A stretch of DNA of 64,000 nucleotides. It comes from Verrucomicrobiota bacterium (GTDB lineage: Bacteria > Verrucomicrobiota > Verrucomicrobiia > Opitutales > Opitutaceae). A model generated the notes under the pieces. That model did not search any database. It saw only the letters and a list, made by a program, of their open reading frames with translations, and was not told the DNA's origin. Both the position numbers and the translations under genes were made by a program. Shown piece after piece: positions 9,519 through 19,600 of this stretch (positions are counted from its first letter, which is position 1; each line of letters opens with the position of its first letter). Location: assembly GCA_016222805.1 (NCBI GenBank), contig JACRQG010000028.1, positions 103,860 through 167,859 of the forward strand. Reading direction: 5' to 3'.

Positions 9519-10790
9519 TCAGAACTTGTTCTTCCGGTACGCGCCCATCGCGGGGGCGTCGGGGTGCACTTCGGGGCCGAAGTAACGGAGGACGACGAGC
9601 GGCTCGACGCTGCTGGTGTTCTCGAAGGTGACGCCGGCCTTGGCGGCGTCCTCGGTGCAGAAGACTTCGTCCTCGGTCAGCTCGTGGAAGCGGATGAGCT
9701 TCGGGCAGTCGAGGGTGAGGTTGTTCATCCGGCCCTTGCCCTGGACGGTGATGAGGCCGTAGGCGCCGCCATCCTTGATGGTGCACTTGGCGCCGGGCTC
9801 GACGGTGAGTTCCTTGGCGGTGAAGAGCTGCTCGCCTTTGACCTTGCCGTAGACGATCCAACGGTCGACGTAACCCTCGCTGCGCGTGTCGGCCACCGGC
9901 ACCGGCTCGAGGTAGTGGTTGTCCTTGAAGTTCGGGTCGGTGTTTTCGTCCCAGTCGAGCTGGTCGACGATGAAGTCGAGATCGTGGTGCTTGCTCTTGG
10001 GCATGTCCTTCACGAGGAGCGCCCACGGCACTTCGCGGCCCTCGACGAGCGACTGGTACATGCCGAAGACGTCGGAACCCCACTGCGGCTCGTAGGTGCA
10101 GAGGGAGCCGGGGGCGTGGAGCACGCAGGGTGGGATGAGCCAGCCGGTGCCGGGCTTCAGGCGATAGGCGCGGGAGAGGTCGAGGATGCCGTTGTCGCCC
10201 TTGTTCCAATTCTCGAGGCATTTCCGGACCTGGGCCTTGGTCGTGCCCGGCTCAAGGCCCATGAAGGTGTAGGGGAAGTTGTTGCCGACGTTGTTGTGCT
10301 GCGGCGGGAAGTAGTAAGACTCCGGCTTGCCCTCCTGGCCCACGAGCTTCGCCTGCTTGGCGCTCTGGTGCATGTGGTGCGGAATCGGGCCCATGTTGTC
10401 GAAGAACTTCGAGTAAACGGGCCACTTCCTGTACTTCTTCCAGATCGCCTTGCCGATCAGGGTGGAACCACACTCGGCGACGGCCTGTTGGAGGGTGAAG
10501 CGCTGGTCGCCGACCACGACGTAGCTCAGGCCCTCGTCGGGAGTACGGTTGTCATTTGCGGCGGGGGTGGTGGAGGCGAACCAGCGTTCGTCGATGCCAC
10601 CCCGATTGAGGCCGAACGCATACAGATCGTCCGGGTGGAGCTTCAGCCGCTTGCCCGGCTGGAGGAACGAGCGCGGCACCCAGCAGGGGGCGAGGCGCAG
10701 CAGGCCGCCGGTTTCGGCCAGCGTGCCTTCCACGAGGCTTTGGACTTTCGACGTGATCGTCTTGAGGTCTTTGACGGAGGTTTTCGACAT
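9519..10790 (-). CDS. cupin-like (phosphomannose-isomerase-type) protein
   Basis: A 423-residue protein from the ATG at 10790 (MSKTSVKDLKTITSKV); the upstream in-frame start at 10856 gives a proline-rich leader without meaning. Two cupin-like regions can be seen: PIPHHMHQSAK near the middle and GTGWLIPPCVLHAPGSLCTYEP, which resembles the metal-binding GxxHA strand of type I mannose-6-phosphate isomerase. A second barrel near the end reads LTVEPGAKCTIKDGGAYGLITVQG. There is no signal peptide. It is the first metabolic gene after the AraC-type regulator and probably starts the sugar operon. An isomerase or lyase acting on a keto-sugar is the most likely role, but this exact family is not one I can name. 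Confidence 0.65.
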   Translation of the reverse strand: MSKTSVKDLKTITSKVQSLVEGTLAETGGLLRLAPCWVPRSFLQPGKRLKLHPDDLYAFGLNRGGIDERWFASTTPAANDNRTPDEGLSYVVVGDQRFTLQQAVAECGSTLIGKAIWKKYRKWPVYSKFFDNMGPIPHHMHQSAKQAKLVGQEGKPESYYFPPQHNNVGNNFPYTFMGLEPGTTKAQVRKCLENWNKGDNGILDLSRAYRLKPGTGWLIPPCVLHAPGSLCTYEPQWGSDVFGMYQSLVEGREVPWALLVKDMPKSKHHDLDFIVDQLDWDENTDPNFKDNHYLEPVPVADTRSEGYVDRWIVYGKVKGEQLFTAKELTVEPGAKCTIKDGGAYGLITVQGKGRMNNLTLDCPKLIRFHELTEDEVFCTEDAAKAGVTFENTSSVEPLVVLRYFGPEVHPDAPAMGAYRKNKF

Positions 10791-10960
10791 GGGGGAAAGG
10801 GGTGGTTGCCGGAGCCGGCCGGGGAGGAATCGAGCCAATCCAGGCCAAAGAGACATCCTAGCGCGACTGGAGGCAACCGCCTAGTAGCCCGGCGGCGTTT
10901 TTTGGTGCAAATGCGGCGGGGGGAGGAGGCGGAAAGCCCGCCGCTTTCCCGGCGGTCCAC

Positions 10961-11722
10961 TTACTTCTGCTGGAAACGGGCCCGGTAGGCCCGGGGGGTC
11001 TCCGCCATGATGCGCCGGAACTCCTTGGTGAAATGGCTCTGGTCGGAAAACCCAAAGTCGGTGGCGACCTCGGCGAGGGACTTGCGCGAGAACACGAGCG
11101 CGCCGCAACTCATGCGCACCCGCAGGCCGCGCAGATAGTCGTGCGGCGAACTGTGGTAGGCGGCCAGGAACTGCCGCTCGAAGGCGCGCACCGACAGCCC
11201 GCAGACCCGGGCCAGGTCCTCGTTGGTGATGCGGTCCGCGTAGTGCTGGCTGATATAGCGGATCGCCACGCTGAGCGGGGAGTCCGTGGGTGCCGGGCCG
11301 GCACCGCCATCATCGTGGCGCGCCAGCGGTCGGGTGACTCCGGCGGTGCCGACGATCTTTCCCGCCGCATCGCGCAAGGGCACCTTGGAGGTGACACACC
11401 AGCGGGCCGTGTGGTCGAAGCGGCCAACCATTTCCACGCGGGAGAGGATGCGCTCGCCGCGCAGCACCCGCTCGTCGTCCATGCGGTACTGGTTGCTCAG
11501 GACCTCGCCGCAAAAGTCATAGTCGGTGCGGCCGATGATCTCGGCGCGGGATTTCACGCCGAAGTTCAGCAGAAAGGAGACGTTCACCCACTCGTAGTGG
11601 CCGGCCTCGTCCTTGATCCACAAGGGCGTGTCCTCGAGGTAGTCGAACAGCTCGATCACCTCCGGAGCGATGGTCCCGATGCGGCTCAGGGTTCCGAGCA
11701 TGTTGTCGTCGGCGGAGGGCAT
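10961..11722 (-). CDS. AraC-family transcriptional regulator with PAS domain
   Basis: A 253-residue protein. Residues about 20-125 form a PAS domain (LFDYLEDTPLWIKDEAGHYEWVN, then SKVPLRDAAGKIVGTAGVTRPL), probably the sensor. Residues about 150-250 are the AraC/XylS double helix-turn-helix (ITNEDLARVCGLSVRAFERQF and ATDFGFSDQSHFTKEFRRIMAETPRAYR). The order PAS-then-AraC rather than cupin-then-AraC is less common. It lies 170 bp upstream of the cupin gene on the same strand, which suggests it controls the sugar cluster. A perfect 10-bp inverted repeat lies 54 bp upstream of its start and is a candidate autoregulatory operator. Confidence 0.9.
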   Translation of the reverse strand: MPSADDNMLGTLSRIGTIAPEVIELFDYLEDTPLWIKDEAGHYEWVNVSFLLNFGVKSRAEIIGRTDYDFCGEVLSNQYRMDDERVLRGERILSRVEMVGRFDHTARWCVTSKVPLRDAAGKIVGTAGVTRPLARHDDGGAGPAPTDSPLSVAIRYISQHYADRITNEDLARVCGLSVRAFERQFLAAYHSSPHDYLRGLRVRMSCGALVFSRKSLAEVATDFGFSDQSHFTKEFRRIMAETPRAYRARFQQK

Positions 11723-11775
11723 GCGGGGATTGCAGCCGGGAGGCGGTCAACGGGCAAGCGTGCGCGGGACGGCCT

Positions 11776-11800
11776 CAAAGTAACCCAATAGGTTACTTTG
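11776..11800. promoter_or_regulatory. perfect 10-bp inverted repeat, candidate operator
   Basis: The sequence caaagtaacc-caata-ggttactttg has two perfect 10-bp arms around 5 bp. It is AT-rich in a very GC-rich background and lies 54 bp upstream of the PAS-AraC start. It has no T-run on either side, so a terminator is less likely than a protein-binding site. Confidence 0.5.
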
Positions 11801-11840
11801 CCCGGTGGGGCGTCCGCGCCACGGATTGCCTGGCTACATT

Positions 11841-11920
11841 CGGGTTGGCGGGGCGACCCCGACCCGCACCCCTGGTTTCAGCGACCGCTGTGAGCAGGTC
11901 GGGGTCGCCCCGCCCACCCG
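11841..11920. repeat. paired REP-like element with 24-bp arms
   Basis: Left arm cgggttggcggggcgaccccgacc (11841-11864) and the reverse complement of the right arm (11897-11920) agree at 23 of 24 positions, with a 32-bp spacer. The core gggcgacc matches the dispersed palindrome family. It sits just downstream of recQ. Confidence 0.6.
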
Positions 11921-11958
11921 AAATCCGAGACGACGGAAGGCAGGGAAACCGCGGAAGT

Positions 11959-13788
11959 CTAGTCGAAGGCGATCCGCGCGTTGCTCCGCAGGTAGTCGGC
12001 GATCTCCTCGGCGAAGATCGCGCCAAACTCCGCGCGCTTCTTTTCGCCGATTCCGGGGATGCCCTCCATCTGGTCGGGGGTTTCTGGATAGTACCGGGCC
12101 ATCGCGCGGAGCGTGGTGTCCCCGAAGACGATGTACGCGGGCACGCGGCGCTCGTCGGCCAGTTCCTTCCGCAGCGCTCGGAGCCGGGCGAAGAGTATTT
12201 CGTCGCAGGCGAGTTCGCCGGCACGTCGGACGGGTGCGCGCCTGGCCTTGGGCAGGTCCATCGGCTTGGTCAGGGTGACCGGGGCGCGCGAGCGCAGGAG
12301 TTCGCGGCCGCTCTCCGTCAGCTCGAGGGTGGCGTATTCGCCCTCGGCGACCGCGACGTGTCCGAGGCGCATGAGCTCCCGGCCCACGGACGCCCACCGC
12401 GTGCGGTTGAGCTCGGCGCCGATGCCGTAGGTCGTGAGGCGATCGTGGCCCCAGCGGCGGATCTTCTCGGTGTCGGCGCCGGTGAGCACCTCGATGAGAT
12501 GGTTGAGACCGACGCTGAATCGGCTGTGCTGCGCGATGCGGTAGATGCAGGAGAGGAACTTCTGCGCAACAATCGTGCCGTCGTAGGTCTCGCGAGGTTC
12601 GAGGCAGTTGTCGCAGGCCCCGCAGGTGTCGAGGGGGAAGAGCTCCCCGAAGTAGGCGAGCAGTTCGGAGCGTCGGCAACCCGCGCTCTCGGCATAGTGC
12701 ACGATTTGCCGCAACTGAGCGCGGGCGATGGTGCGTTCTTGTTCGTCGGTGATCTCGTCGAGGAAGTGGGTCTGCTTCGCGATGTCGCCCGCGCTGAAGA
12801 GCAGCAGGCAGTCGCCGGGGAGTCCGTCGCGGCCGGCCCGGCCGGTCTCCTGGTAATAGCCTTCGATGTTCTTCGGGAGATCGTGGTGAAGGATCCAGCG
12901 GACGTTGGGCTTGTTGATCCCCATGCCGAACGCGATCGTGGCGCAGATGATCCGGGTGTCGTCGCGGAGGAAGGCCTCCTGGTGTGCGGCCCGGGTGGCG
13001 GCGTCGAGTCCGGCGTGGTAGGGCCGGGCGGAGAAGCCGCGGCCCGCCAGCGCCTCCGCGACCCGCTCGGTCGCGGCGCGGCTGGCGCAGTAGATGATGC
13101 CACTCTCGTGCTCCCGCACGCGGATGAAGTCGATGATCTGCTTCAGCGGCTGGTCCTTCGGGATGACGCGGTAGGTGAGGTTGGGGCGGTTGAAACTTGC
13201 GACGAAGATCTCCGGCTCGCGGAGGCGCAGGTGGGTGACGATGTCCTGGCGGACGCGTTCCGTGGCGGTGGCGGTCAGGGCCATTGCCGGCACCCCCGGC
13301 AGCGCTTCGCGCAGGCGGGAGAGCTGGCGGTATTCGGGGCGGAAATCGTGGCCCCATTCGGACACACAGTGCGCCTCATCGATCGCGAGGCAGCTCACGT
13401 TCCAGTTCCGCAGGTTGTCCTCCCAGCCTTCGAGGAGCAGGCGCTCGGGCGCGGCGTAGAGCAGCCGGAATTCGCCGCGGTGCAGCCCGCGCAGCCGCGA
13501 GCGCGCCTCGGGCTCGCCGAGGGTGGAGTTGAGAAACGTGGCGGCGACCCCGCTGGCCTGCAGGGCGTCGACCTGGTCCTTCATCAGGGCGATGAGGGGG
13601 GAGACGACGACGGTCAGGCCGTCCCGGGCGAGGGCGGGCAGCTGGAAACACAGGGACTTGCCGCCGCCGGTGGGGAGGAGCGCGAAGACATCGCGCCCGG
13701 CCAGGGTCGCCTCGCAGATTTCGCGCTGGAGCGGGCGAAAGCTCGAGTACCCAAAGGTGAGTTGCAGGAGGCGGGCGAGATCGGGCAC
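11959..13788 (-). CDS. recQ: ATP-dependent DNA helicase RecQ
   Basis: A 609-residue protein, the usual RecQ length, starting from a GTG at 13788 (VPDLARLLQLTFGYSSFRP). The longer ORF-track start is rejected because the extra residues are arginine/proline junk. Motifs in order are Walker A LPTGGGKSLC, DEAH box AIDEAHCVSEWGHDFRP, helicase motif VI region GMGINKPNVRWILHHDLPKNIEGYYQETGRAGRDG, the RQC zinc cysteines (CRRSELLAYFGE, then CGACDNC), a winged helix, and a C-terminal HRDC-like segment (ARLRALRKELADERRVPAYIVFGD). It unwinds DNA 3' to 5' in recombination repair. It is divergent from the thioredoxin-fusion gene. Confidence 0.95.
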   Translation of the reverse strand: MPDLARLLQLTFGYSSFRPLQREICEATLAGRDVFALLPTGGGKSLCFQLPALARDGLTVVVSPLIALMKDQVDALQASGVAATFLNSTLGEPEARSRLRGLHRGEFRLLYAAPERLLLEGWEDNLRNWNVSCLAIDEAHCVSEWGHDFRPEYRQLSRLREALPGVPAMALTATATERVRQDIVTHLRLREPEIFVASFNRPNLTYRVIPKDQPLKQIIDFIRVREHESGIIYCASRAATERVAEALAGRGFSARPYHAGLDAATRAAHQEAFLRDDTRIICATIAFGMGINKPNVRWILHHDLPKNIEGYYQETGRAGRDGLPGDCLLLFSAGDIAKQTHFLDEITDEQERTIARAQLRQIVHYAESAGCRRSELLAYFGELFPLDTCGACDNCLEPRETYDGTIVAQKFLSCIYRIAQHSRFSVGLNHLIEVLTGADTEKIRRWGHDRLTTYGIGAELNRTRWASVGRELMRLGHVAVAEGEYATLELTESGRELLRSRAPVTLTKPMDLPKARRAPVRRAGELACDEILFARLRALRKELADERRVPAYIVFGDTTLRAMARYYPETPDQMEGIPGIGEKKRAEFGAIFAEEIADYLRSNARIAFD

Positions 13789-13872
13789 GGGGCGGGGACG
13801 ATGGAGAACCCGGCGGGGCGCTGCCGACGAAAAAGTTCGTCGCCGGTGGTGGCGGTGCTTTTTCTGCCGGGC

Positions 13873-15369
13873 ATGGCAGATTTCGCAGCAGGCCCGGGCC
13901 ACGGACGGGAGCCGAGGGGCTCGCGGTGGAGGCGTCTGATCCGGATTCTTCACCTGCCGGAGTGCAAGTTCTTCGGGCTGGCGGTGGGCATGCTGGTGTT
14001 CCTGACGGGCGCGGCGAGCGCGGGAGCGGCCGAGCCCGCGGAGCCGCGGGCGCTGGTGGGGCCCGGGGCGACGAAGGAGGAAGTGATTGACGCGTACGGC
14101 TGGCCGAGCGGGCAATCGAAGTCCGGGGTGAAGGAAGTGCTGTCCTATCCCCAGGGCACGGTGACGCTGGAGAACGGCCGCGTGGAGTCAGTCGCCTTCA
14201 CGATGAAGCCGCCGTGGCCGCCGCCGCGTCCCCGGCCGGGTACGACCGGCAGCGGCCCGGCCCGCAAGACGGACCGCGGGGCGGACTTTTGGGGGACGGA
14301 CTTCGAACAGGCCGCGCGCGAAGCCCGGCGGCGCAACGCGCGCGTCCTGATCGCCTTCACGGGCTCCGACTGGTCGCCGCCCAGCCGGCACTTCGAGGAG
14401 GACGTGGCGAATCATCCGGATTTCGTCGGGCAGTTCACGGCCGACTTCGTCTTCCTCCGACTCGACTACTCGTCGCGCACGCCTCCGCCTCCGGCGATCC
14501 GGGAGCAGAACCAGCAGTTGCGCGAGCGGTACGGCGTCACCACCTATCCGACCCTGCTCGTGGTGGAGCCGGACGGGGACCTCCTGGCGACGGTGGATCT
14601 GCTGAAGCCGGTCCCGGGCGAAACGTATCGCGACCGGGTGATTGCGGCCGTGGCCGAAACGCGGGAGTCCCTCAAGACACGGCCGCCGTCCCCGCCCAAG
14701 GTGCCGGAGCCGGTGCCCCCGGCGGGGGCCGAGGCGGCGGGCCCGGCGGTGGCGCGGCCTGCGCCCACGGGAGGCGCCGCGGAGGCGGTCGAGGTGACCT
14801 CGTCGCTGTTTGCGGCCCGCTGGGCCCTGGTCGTGGGGTTGCTGGCGGGGCTGGCGGGCATCGGAGGTCTGCTGTGGTACGTCTGGCACCGCGGGGTTCT
14901 CCCGAAGGGAGGCCGGCCCGAGCAGGAGATGAAGCAGCGGATCTCGGACGCCGCGAGCGGCCTGCCGACTCCGGCCGAAATGAACGACTGGCCGCGGGCG
15001 CGCGTGGCGACGCTGGTGGCGGCCTACCTGGAAGCGGACGGCTACCGCGTGGAACTGGTGCGCCCGGCCATCGACAAGGACATCGCGCTGCGCCGCGAAG
15101 GCGCGGAGACTCCCCAGGTGCTGGTCCGCTGCGCCGGTTCCGAGCAGGGAGTGGTGTCCGTGAAGCTCGTGCGCGAGCTGCTTGGCACGCTGGCGGCGGA
15201 AGGCGTCGAGACCGGGTGGGTGGTGGCGCCGGCGGGTTTCGCCCGCGAGGCGCGTACGTTTGCCGCGCAACACGGGCTGAGGCTCATCGACGCCGCCGAA
15301 CTCATCGAGCGACTGCGCGATCTTCCTCCTTTGCTGCTGCCGAAGATCCTCGTGCGACTCGCGAAATAG
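13873..15369 (+). CDS. thioredoxin-like + TM + Mrr-like nuclease-fold fusion protein
   Basis: About 498 residues. The start is uncertain: ATGs exist at 13801, 13873 and 13990, and 13873 or later leaves room for a promoter between this gene and divergent recQ. An N-terminal hydrophobic segment (FGLAVGMLVFLTGAASAGAA) is followed by a short SmpA/OmlA-like stretch (LVGPGATKEEVIDAYGWPSG). Next is a thioredoxin-fold domain (NARVLIAFTGSDWSPPSRHF, YGVTTYPTLLVVEPDG) without the CxxC pair, then a proline-rich linker and a transmembrane helix (WALVVGLLAGLAGIGGLLWYV). The C-terminal domain resembles Mrr-type restriction endonuclease (YLEADGYRVELVRPAIDKDIAL). The expected QxK catalytic strand reads QVLVRC, so nuclease activity is doubtful. 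The 3' end overlaps the convergent YcaQ-like gene by 68 bp. Confidence 0.7.
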   Translation: MADFAAGPGHGREPRGSRWRRLIRILHLPECKFFGLAVGMLVFLTGAASAGAAEPAEPRALVGPGATKEEVIDAYGWPSGQSKSGVKEVLSYPQGTVTLENGRVESVAFTMKPPWPPPRPRPGTTGSGPARKTDRGADFWGTDFEQAAREARRRNARVLIAFTGSDWSPPSRHFEEDVANHPDFVGQFTADFVFLRLDYSSRTPPPPAIREQNQQLRERYGVTTYPTLLVVEPDGDLLATVDLLKPVPGETYRDRVIAAVAETRESLKTRPPSPPKVPEPVPPAGAEAAGPAVARPAPTGGAAEAVEVTSSLFAARWALVVGLLAGLAGIGGLLWYVWHRGVLPKGGRPEQEMKQRISDAASGLPTPAEMNDWPRARVATLVAAYLEADGYRVELVRPAIDKDIALRREGAETPQVLVRCAGSEQGVVSVKLVRELLGTLAAEGVETGWVVAPAGFAREARTFAAQHGLRLIDAAELIERLRDLPPLLLPKILVRLAK

Positions 15370-16495
15370 CCGTCGCGCGCAACCCCAGCCATCCGGCCAG
15401 CTCACGCAGGGCGCCCGTGAGGGCGACGCCGCGGGCCACCCGGCGCGACACCACCTGCAGGCGGCGACCGGCGCGATCGGCGCGCGGCTCGACGTGGCCG
15501 GCGAGGCGGTCGCCGGCGAGCACCGGGAGCGCATAGTAGCCGCGTTGGCGGCGGGCCGGCGGGGTGTAGACCTCCCAGGTGTAGTCGAAGTCCCACAGCG
15601 CCGCGGTCACGCGCCGATCGTAGATGAGGGGATCCAGCGGCGCGAGCAGGCGGGGTGCGCCGCTGAGACCGGCCGCCTCGGACGCGGTGGCATCAAGGAG
15701 CGGCAGATCGTCGCGTAGACAATAGAGTGCGGGACAGCCCTCGACCTCCACGCGGGCGACGAGATCCTCGATCGCGCGGAGTTCGGTGCCTTTCAGGGCG
15801 GTCAGGCGCCGTTGGCGGACCTTCAATCGAGCGAGCCAGCGGGCGGTGGCGGCGGCGGGGGCTTCCGGGAGCGCGAGGATCGAGGCCGGGAGCACCCGGG
15901 AGGGGAGATCATAGCGGCGGCGGTTGCCTTCGCGGGCGGCGATCAGCACGCGACCGTGGAAAAACAGCTTCTGCAGGGTCGACTTGGCGAGGCTGGCCGC
16001 GCCCCAGACGCTGCGATGCGCCCGGCGGTCGTCATCGATCTCGTCGGAAGACAGGGGGCCGTGCTCCGCCAGGGCATCGAGGATGCGGGGCGCGAGGTCG
16101 CGTTCCCGCGGTGTCAGCCGTCCGGCCCAGGCCCCCGGGCGCCGGCTGCGGGTGCGCATGGTCGCCAGCAGGTGAGGCCAGGCCTCGAGCGGAAACGCGA
16201 CCAGCACGCTGGAGTCGGGCAGGTGGTGTTCGAAGGCGGTGCGCGATTCGGCAGGCCGCGCCGCGGGCTCGCCGTGCAGGTGCCGCATGAGGTCGCCCTC
16301 GCGGTAGGCGGCGACGCGATTCCGGAGGATGAGATCGTGCATGCGGCCGCAGACGTTGATCGGATCGATCTGGCAGTAGCCAAGGTGATCGAGCGCGGCG
16401 GCGGAATCGCGAAACGGGGTCGCGAAGCCCAGCGCCCGGAGGAGAAAGCGGCGGGCGGCGGGACGATCGAGGCGGATCGGGCGGGGCGGGGGCAC
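15302..16495 (-). CDS. winged-helix DNA glycosylase family protein (YcaQ/AlkZ-like)
   Basis: A 397-residue protein of the HTH_42 family (YcaQ, AlkZ), which includes glycosylases that unhook interstrand crosslinks. Seen motifs are HLGYCQIDPINVCGRMHDLILRNR near residue 35, with the QxD-type catalytic signature (QID), and a tandem winged-helix core (SSDEIDDDRRAHRSVWGAASLAKSTLQKLFFHGRV). The C-terminal beta part is PLDPLIYDRRVTAALWDFDYTWEVYTP and YYALPVLAGDRLAGHVEPRADR. Length and order match the family. It is convergent with the thioredoxin-fusion gene, and the last 22 codons overlap it. Confidence 0.85.
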   Translation of the reverse strand: MPPPRPIRLDRPAARRFLLRALGFATPFRDSAAALDHLGYCQIDPINVCGRMHDLILRNRVAAYREGDLMRHLHGEPAARPAESRTAFEHHLPDSSVLVAFPLEAWPHLLATMRTRSRRPGAWAGRLTPRERDLAPRILDALAEHGPLSSDEIDDDRRAHRSVWGAASLAKSTLQKLFFHGRVLIAAREGNRRRYDLPSRVLPASILALPEAPAAATARWLARLKVRQRRLTALKGTELRAIEDLVARVEVEGCPALYCLRDDLPLLDATASEAAGLSGAPRLLAPLDPLIYDRRVTAALWDFDYTWEVYTPPARRQRGYYALPVLAGDRLAGHVEPRADRAGRRLQVVSRRVARGVALTGALRELAGWLGLRATAISRVARGSSAAAKEEDRAVAR

Positions 16496-16672
16496 GCGGG
16501 GATTGAGCGATCGGTTGCCGGAATGGCAAGGGCGCGGGTCGAAGTGACAACGATGTGTCTTTCGAGCGTGTCACTGGCTAAGTCTTGACTGGGTTTTTCC
16601 GCGGCTTCTTGCTGCCTTTTTCCGAGTTTGGCGGCGGCAACGCCGGCAAGACACAACCAAGCACTATTAACG

Positions 16673-19600
16673 ATGAAACTACGCTCCATGTTGAATCGGA
16701 CGCTGGGCGGCCTCCTAACGATTAGCGTTTTGCTGGCCACGAGTCTGTTTGGACAGGGTATCACGACTTCCGCAGTCAGCGGTGTCGTCACGGACAAAGG
16801 GGGGAAGCCCCTGGGAGGAGCCTCGGTGACCATTGTGCACGAGCCCTCGGGCACGAAGGCGACGACGGTCACGCGCGCCAACGGCCAGTACAACGTCACT
16901 GGTCTGCGGGTGGGCGGACCGTACACCGTGTCCGTGAGCTCTCAGGGGATGCAGGCCGAGCCCCGCCGGGACGTGATGCTGGAGCTGGGGCAGGGGATGG
17001 AGATCGACTTCGTGCTCTCGACGGAGGTGGTGCAGATGCAGGCCTTCACGGTGCAGGGCACGCGTGACACGACATTTGATTCGAATCGCATGAGCGCGGG
17101 CTCGGCGTTTTCCGACGCGGTCATGCAGTCCATCGCGTCGATGCGGGCGGACGTGCAGGACATCGCGCGGCTCGATTCGCGGCTCACGCTCACCTCGCTC
17201 GACCAGGGTGGCCAGTTGAGCGCGCAGGGTCAGAATTTCCGCTTCAACTCGTTCCTGATCGACGGCGTCGAGGCAAACGATCCGTTCGGCCTCAACAGCA
17301 ACGGCGTCTCCTCGCTGCGCGGGCCGATTCCTCTCGAGGCGCTCCAGGCCGTCAACATCGAGCTCAATCCCTACGACGTACGCCGAGCCGGCTTCACCGG
17401 GGCTCTGATCAACGCCGTCACCAAGAGTGGCAGTAACCGCTTCGAGGGATCGGCCCAGTACGAGTACACCGGCAAGGACTGGCGGGCCAAGAATCCCCGC
17501 ACCGGTGCCAAGGAGAATTTCGAGGAGAACCGCTACACGTATACGTTCAGTGGTCCGATTCTGAAGGACCGCCTGTTCTTTGCCCTCAGTTACGATGATT
17601 TCCAACGCGACTCGTCGGCCCCCGTGGCGGGTTTTGTCTTCACGCCGGCATCGCTCGCTCTCATCGACCAGGTGATCGCCCGGGCCAAGGCGCTCGGCTA
17701 TGATCCCGGCACCTTTGCTGGCGCCAACAACGTCTCCACGCAGAAGACGCACCTCGGCAAGCTTGACTGGAACATCTCCCAGTCCCACCGGGTGACGCTC
17801 ACCTACCGCAAGAACGAGGGTGTCACCCCGGTGTTTGCCGGCGTGACCAGCACCACCGGTTCGTCGCTCAGCAACATGTGGTACGACCAGTACCGCACGA
17901 CCGAGAACTACACCGCGCAGGCCTTCAGCCAGTGGACTTCCGACTTCCGCACGGAAGTCTCGTACAGCATCACCGACTACGACGGCTCGCCCGTCAATCG
18001 CGGCAAGCCCTTCCCGGCCGTCGGCATCGGCGGTCTCGCCGGCACCAACACCTCGACCGGCCTGACGTCCACGAACGGTTTCCTGAACTTCGGCACCGAA
18101 TTCTCCCGGCAGCTCAACCAGCTCACCACCCGTGAGCGGCTCTACAAGATTTCGGGCGAGTATTCGCTGGGCAACCATGTGTTCGCTGCCGGCTTCGAAC
18201 TCAACTCGACCAAGTACAACAACCAGTTCCTGCAGGCGTACTATGGCAGCTATACGTTCAACAACAGCGGTACGGCCGGCACGCCGGCGTTTCGTACCGG
18301 CGTGGAGAATTGGCTCGCCGGGCTCCCGACCGCCTACACCGATGCCCAGCCGCTCGCCGGCTACACCATCGCCGATGTGCTCGCCCGCTGGACGGCCGAC
18401 AACTACGCGTACTTCCTCCAGGACACCTGGAAGCCCACCAGCCGCCTGACCGTCGTGGGCGGCGTGCGCCTCGACTACCCGACCGCCGACAAGAAGCCGC
18501 CCTTCAGCCCGACCTTCCTCGCGGCGTTCGGCCTGCGCAACGACGAGACCAACGACGGAAACTACACCGTCGCCCCGCGCGTCGGTTTCAATTACAAGCT
18601 TCCCACCAACCGCAAGACCGAGTTGCGCGGTGGCGTCGGCCTGTTCCAGGGACGTAATCCGGCGGTGTGGCTGGCCAACGCCTACCAGAATGCCGGCACG
18701 GCCGCCAGCATCACGGTCAACACCAACGGCCTCAACCAGCCCGTGGTGCAGTTCCAGCCCGATGTGACCAAGCAGCCGATTCCGGCCGGCACGCCGCCGG
18801 CGCCGACGGTGAACATCACCGCCCCCGGGTTCCAGCAACCGTCGTCCTGGAAGGGCAATCTCGCCCTCGATCACCAGTTGCCGCTCCTCGGCCTGATTGC
18901 CACCGTCGAGATGACAGCCACCAAGGTCCACAAGGGGCTCTACATCGACTTCCTGAACTACCAGACGGCGACGACCGGCCCGACCACGATGCCCGACGGC
19001 CGGATCCGCTATGCCGGCGGCATCACGCCCGGCTACCAGACTGCCGCCTCGCCGACCTTTCTCACCGCACCGTATGATCCGGCGCGCACGACCTTCGCGC
19101 AGACCAGCACCGCCGGCCGCCGCCGCGTCAACACCGGTGGTCCGACGGGTGGCGGCTTCGCCGACGTCTACCGGCTGAACAACACGGGCAAGGGCGGTTC
19201 GAGCGACTTCACGCTCGCGCTCAACCGGCCGCTGCGCAACCAGTGGTCGGCGGGTGTCTCTTGGACCCGTGGCAGCGCCAAGGAGGTGAGCCCGATGACC
19301 TCGTCGACCGCCGGTTCGCTCTATACCACGCGCGCCGTCTACAACCCGAACGAGGAAGTCGCCGGCATCTCCAACACGCAGACCCGTGACAAGCTCGTCG
19401 CCCGTTACACCCGGGTATTCGACTTCTTCAAGCGGGATAACATGAAGACGACCCTCTCGATCGTCTATGAAGGTCGCACTGGCCGCACCTACAGCTGGGT
19501 GTTCGCCGGCGACGCCAACGGCGACGGGGTCGCGGGCAGCAACGACCTCTTCTACATGCCGAGCGGTCCGAGCGACCCCAAGGTGCGCTGGCTGAGCGCG

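Noticed and set aside
11845-13800. N-terminal two thirds of the 1174-codon plus-strand ORF
   Set aside because: It is opposite recQ; only the part after about 13873 shows protein features.
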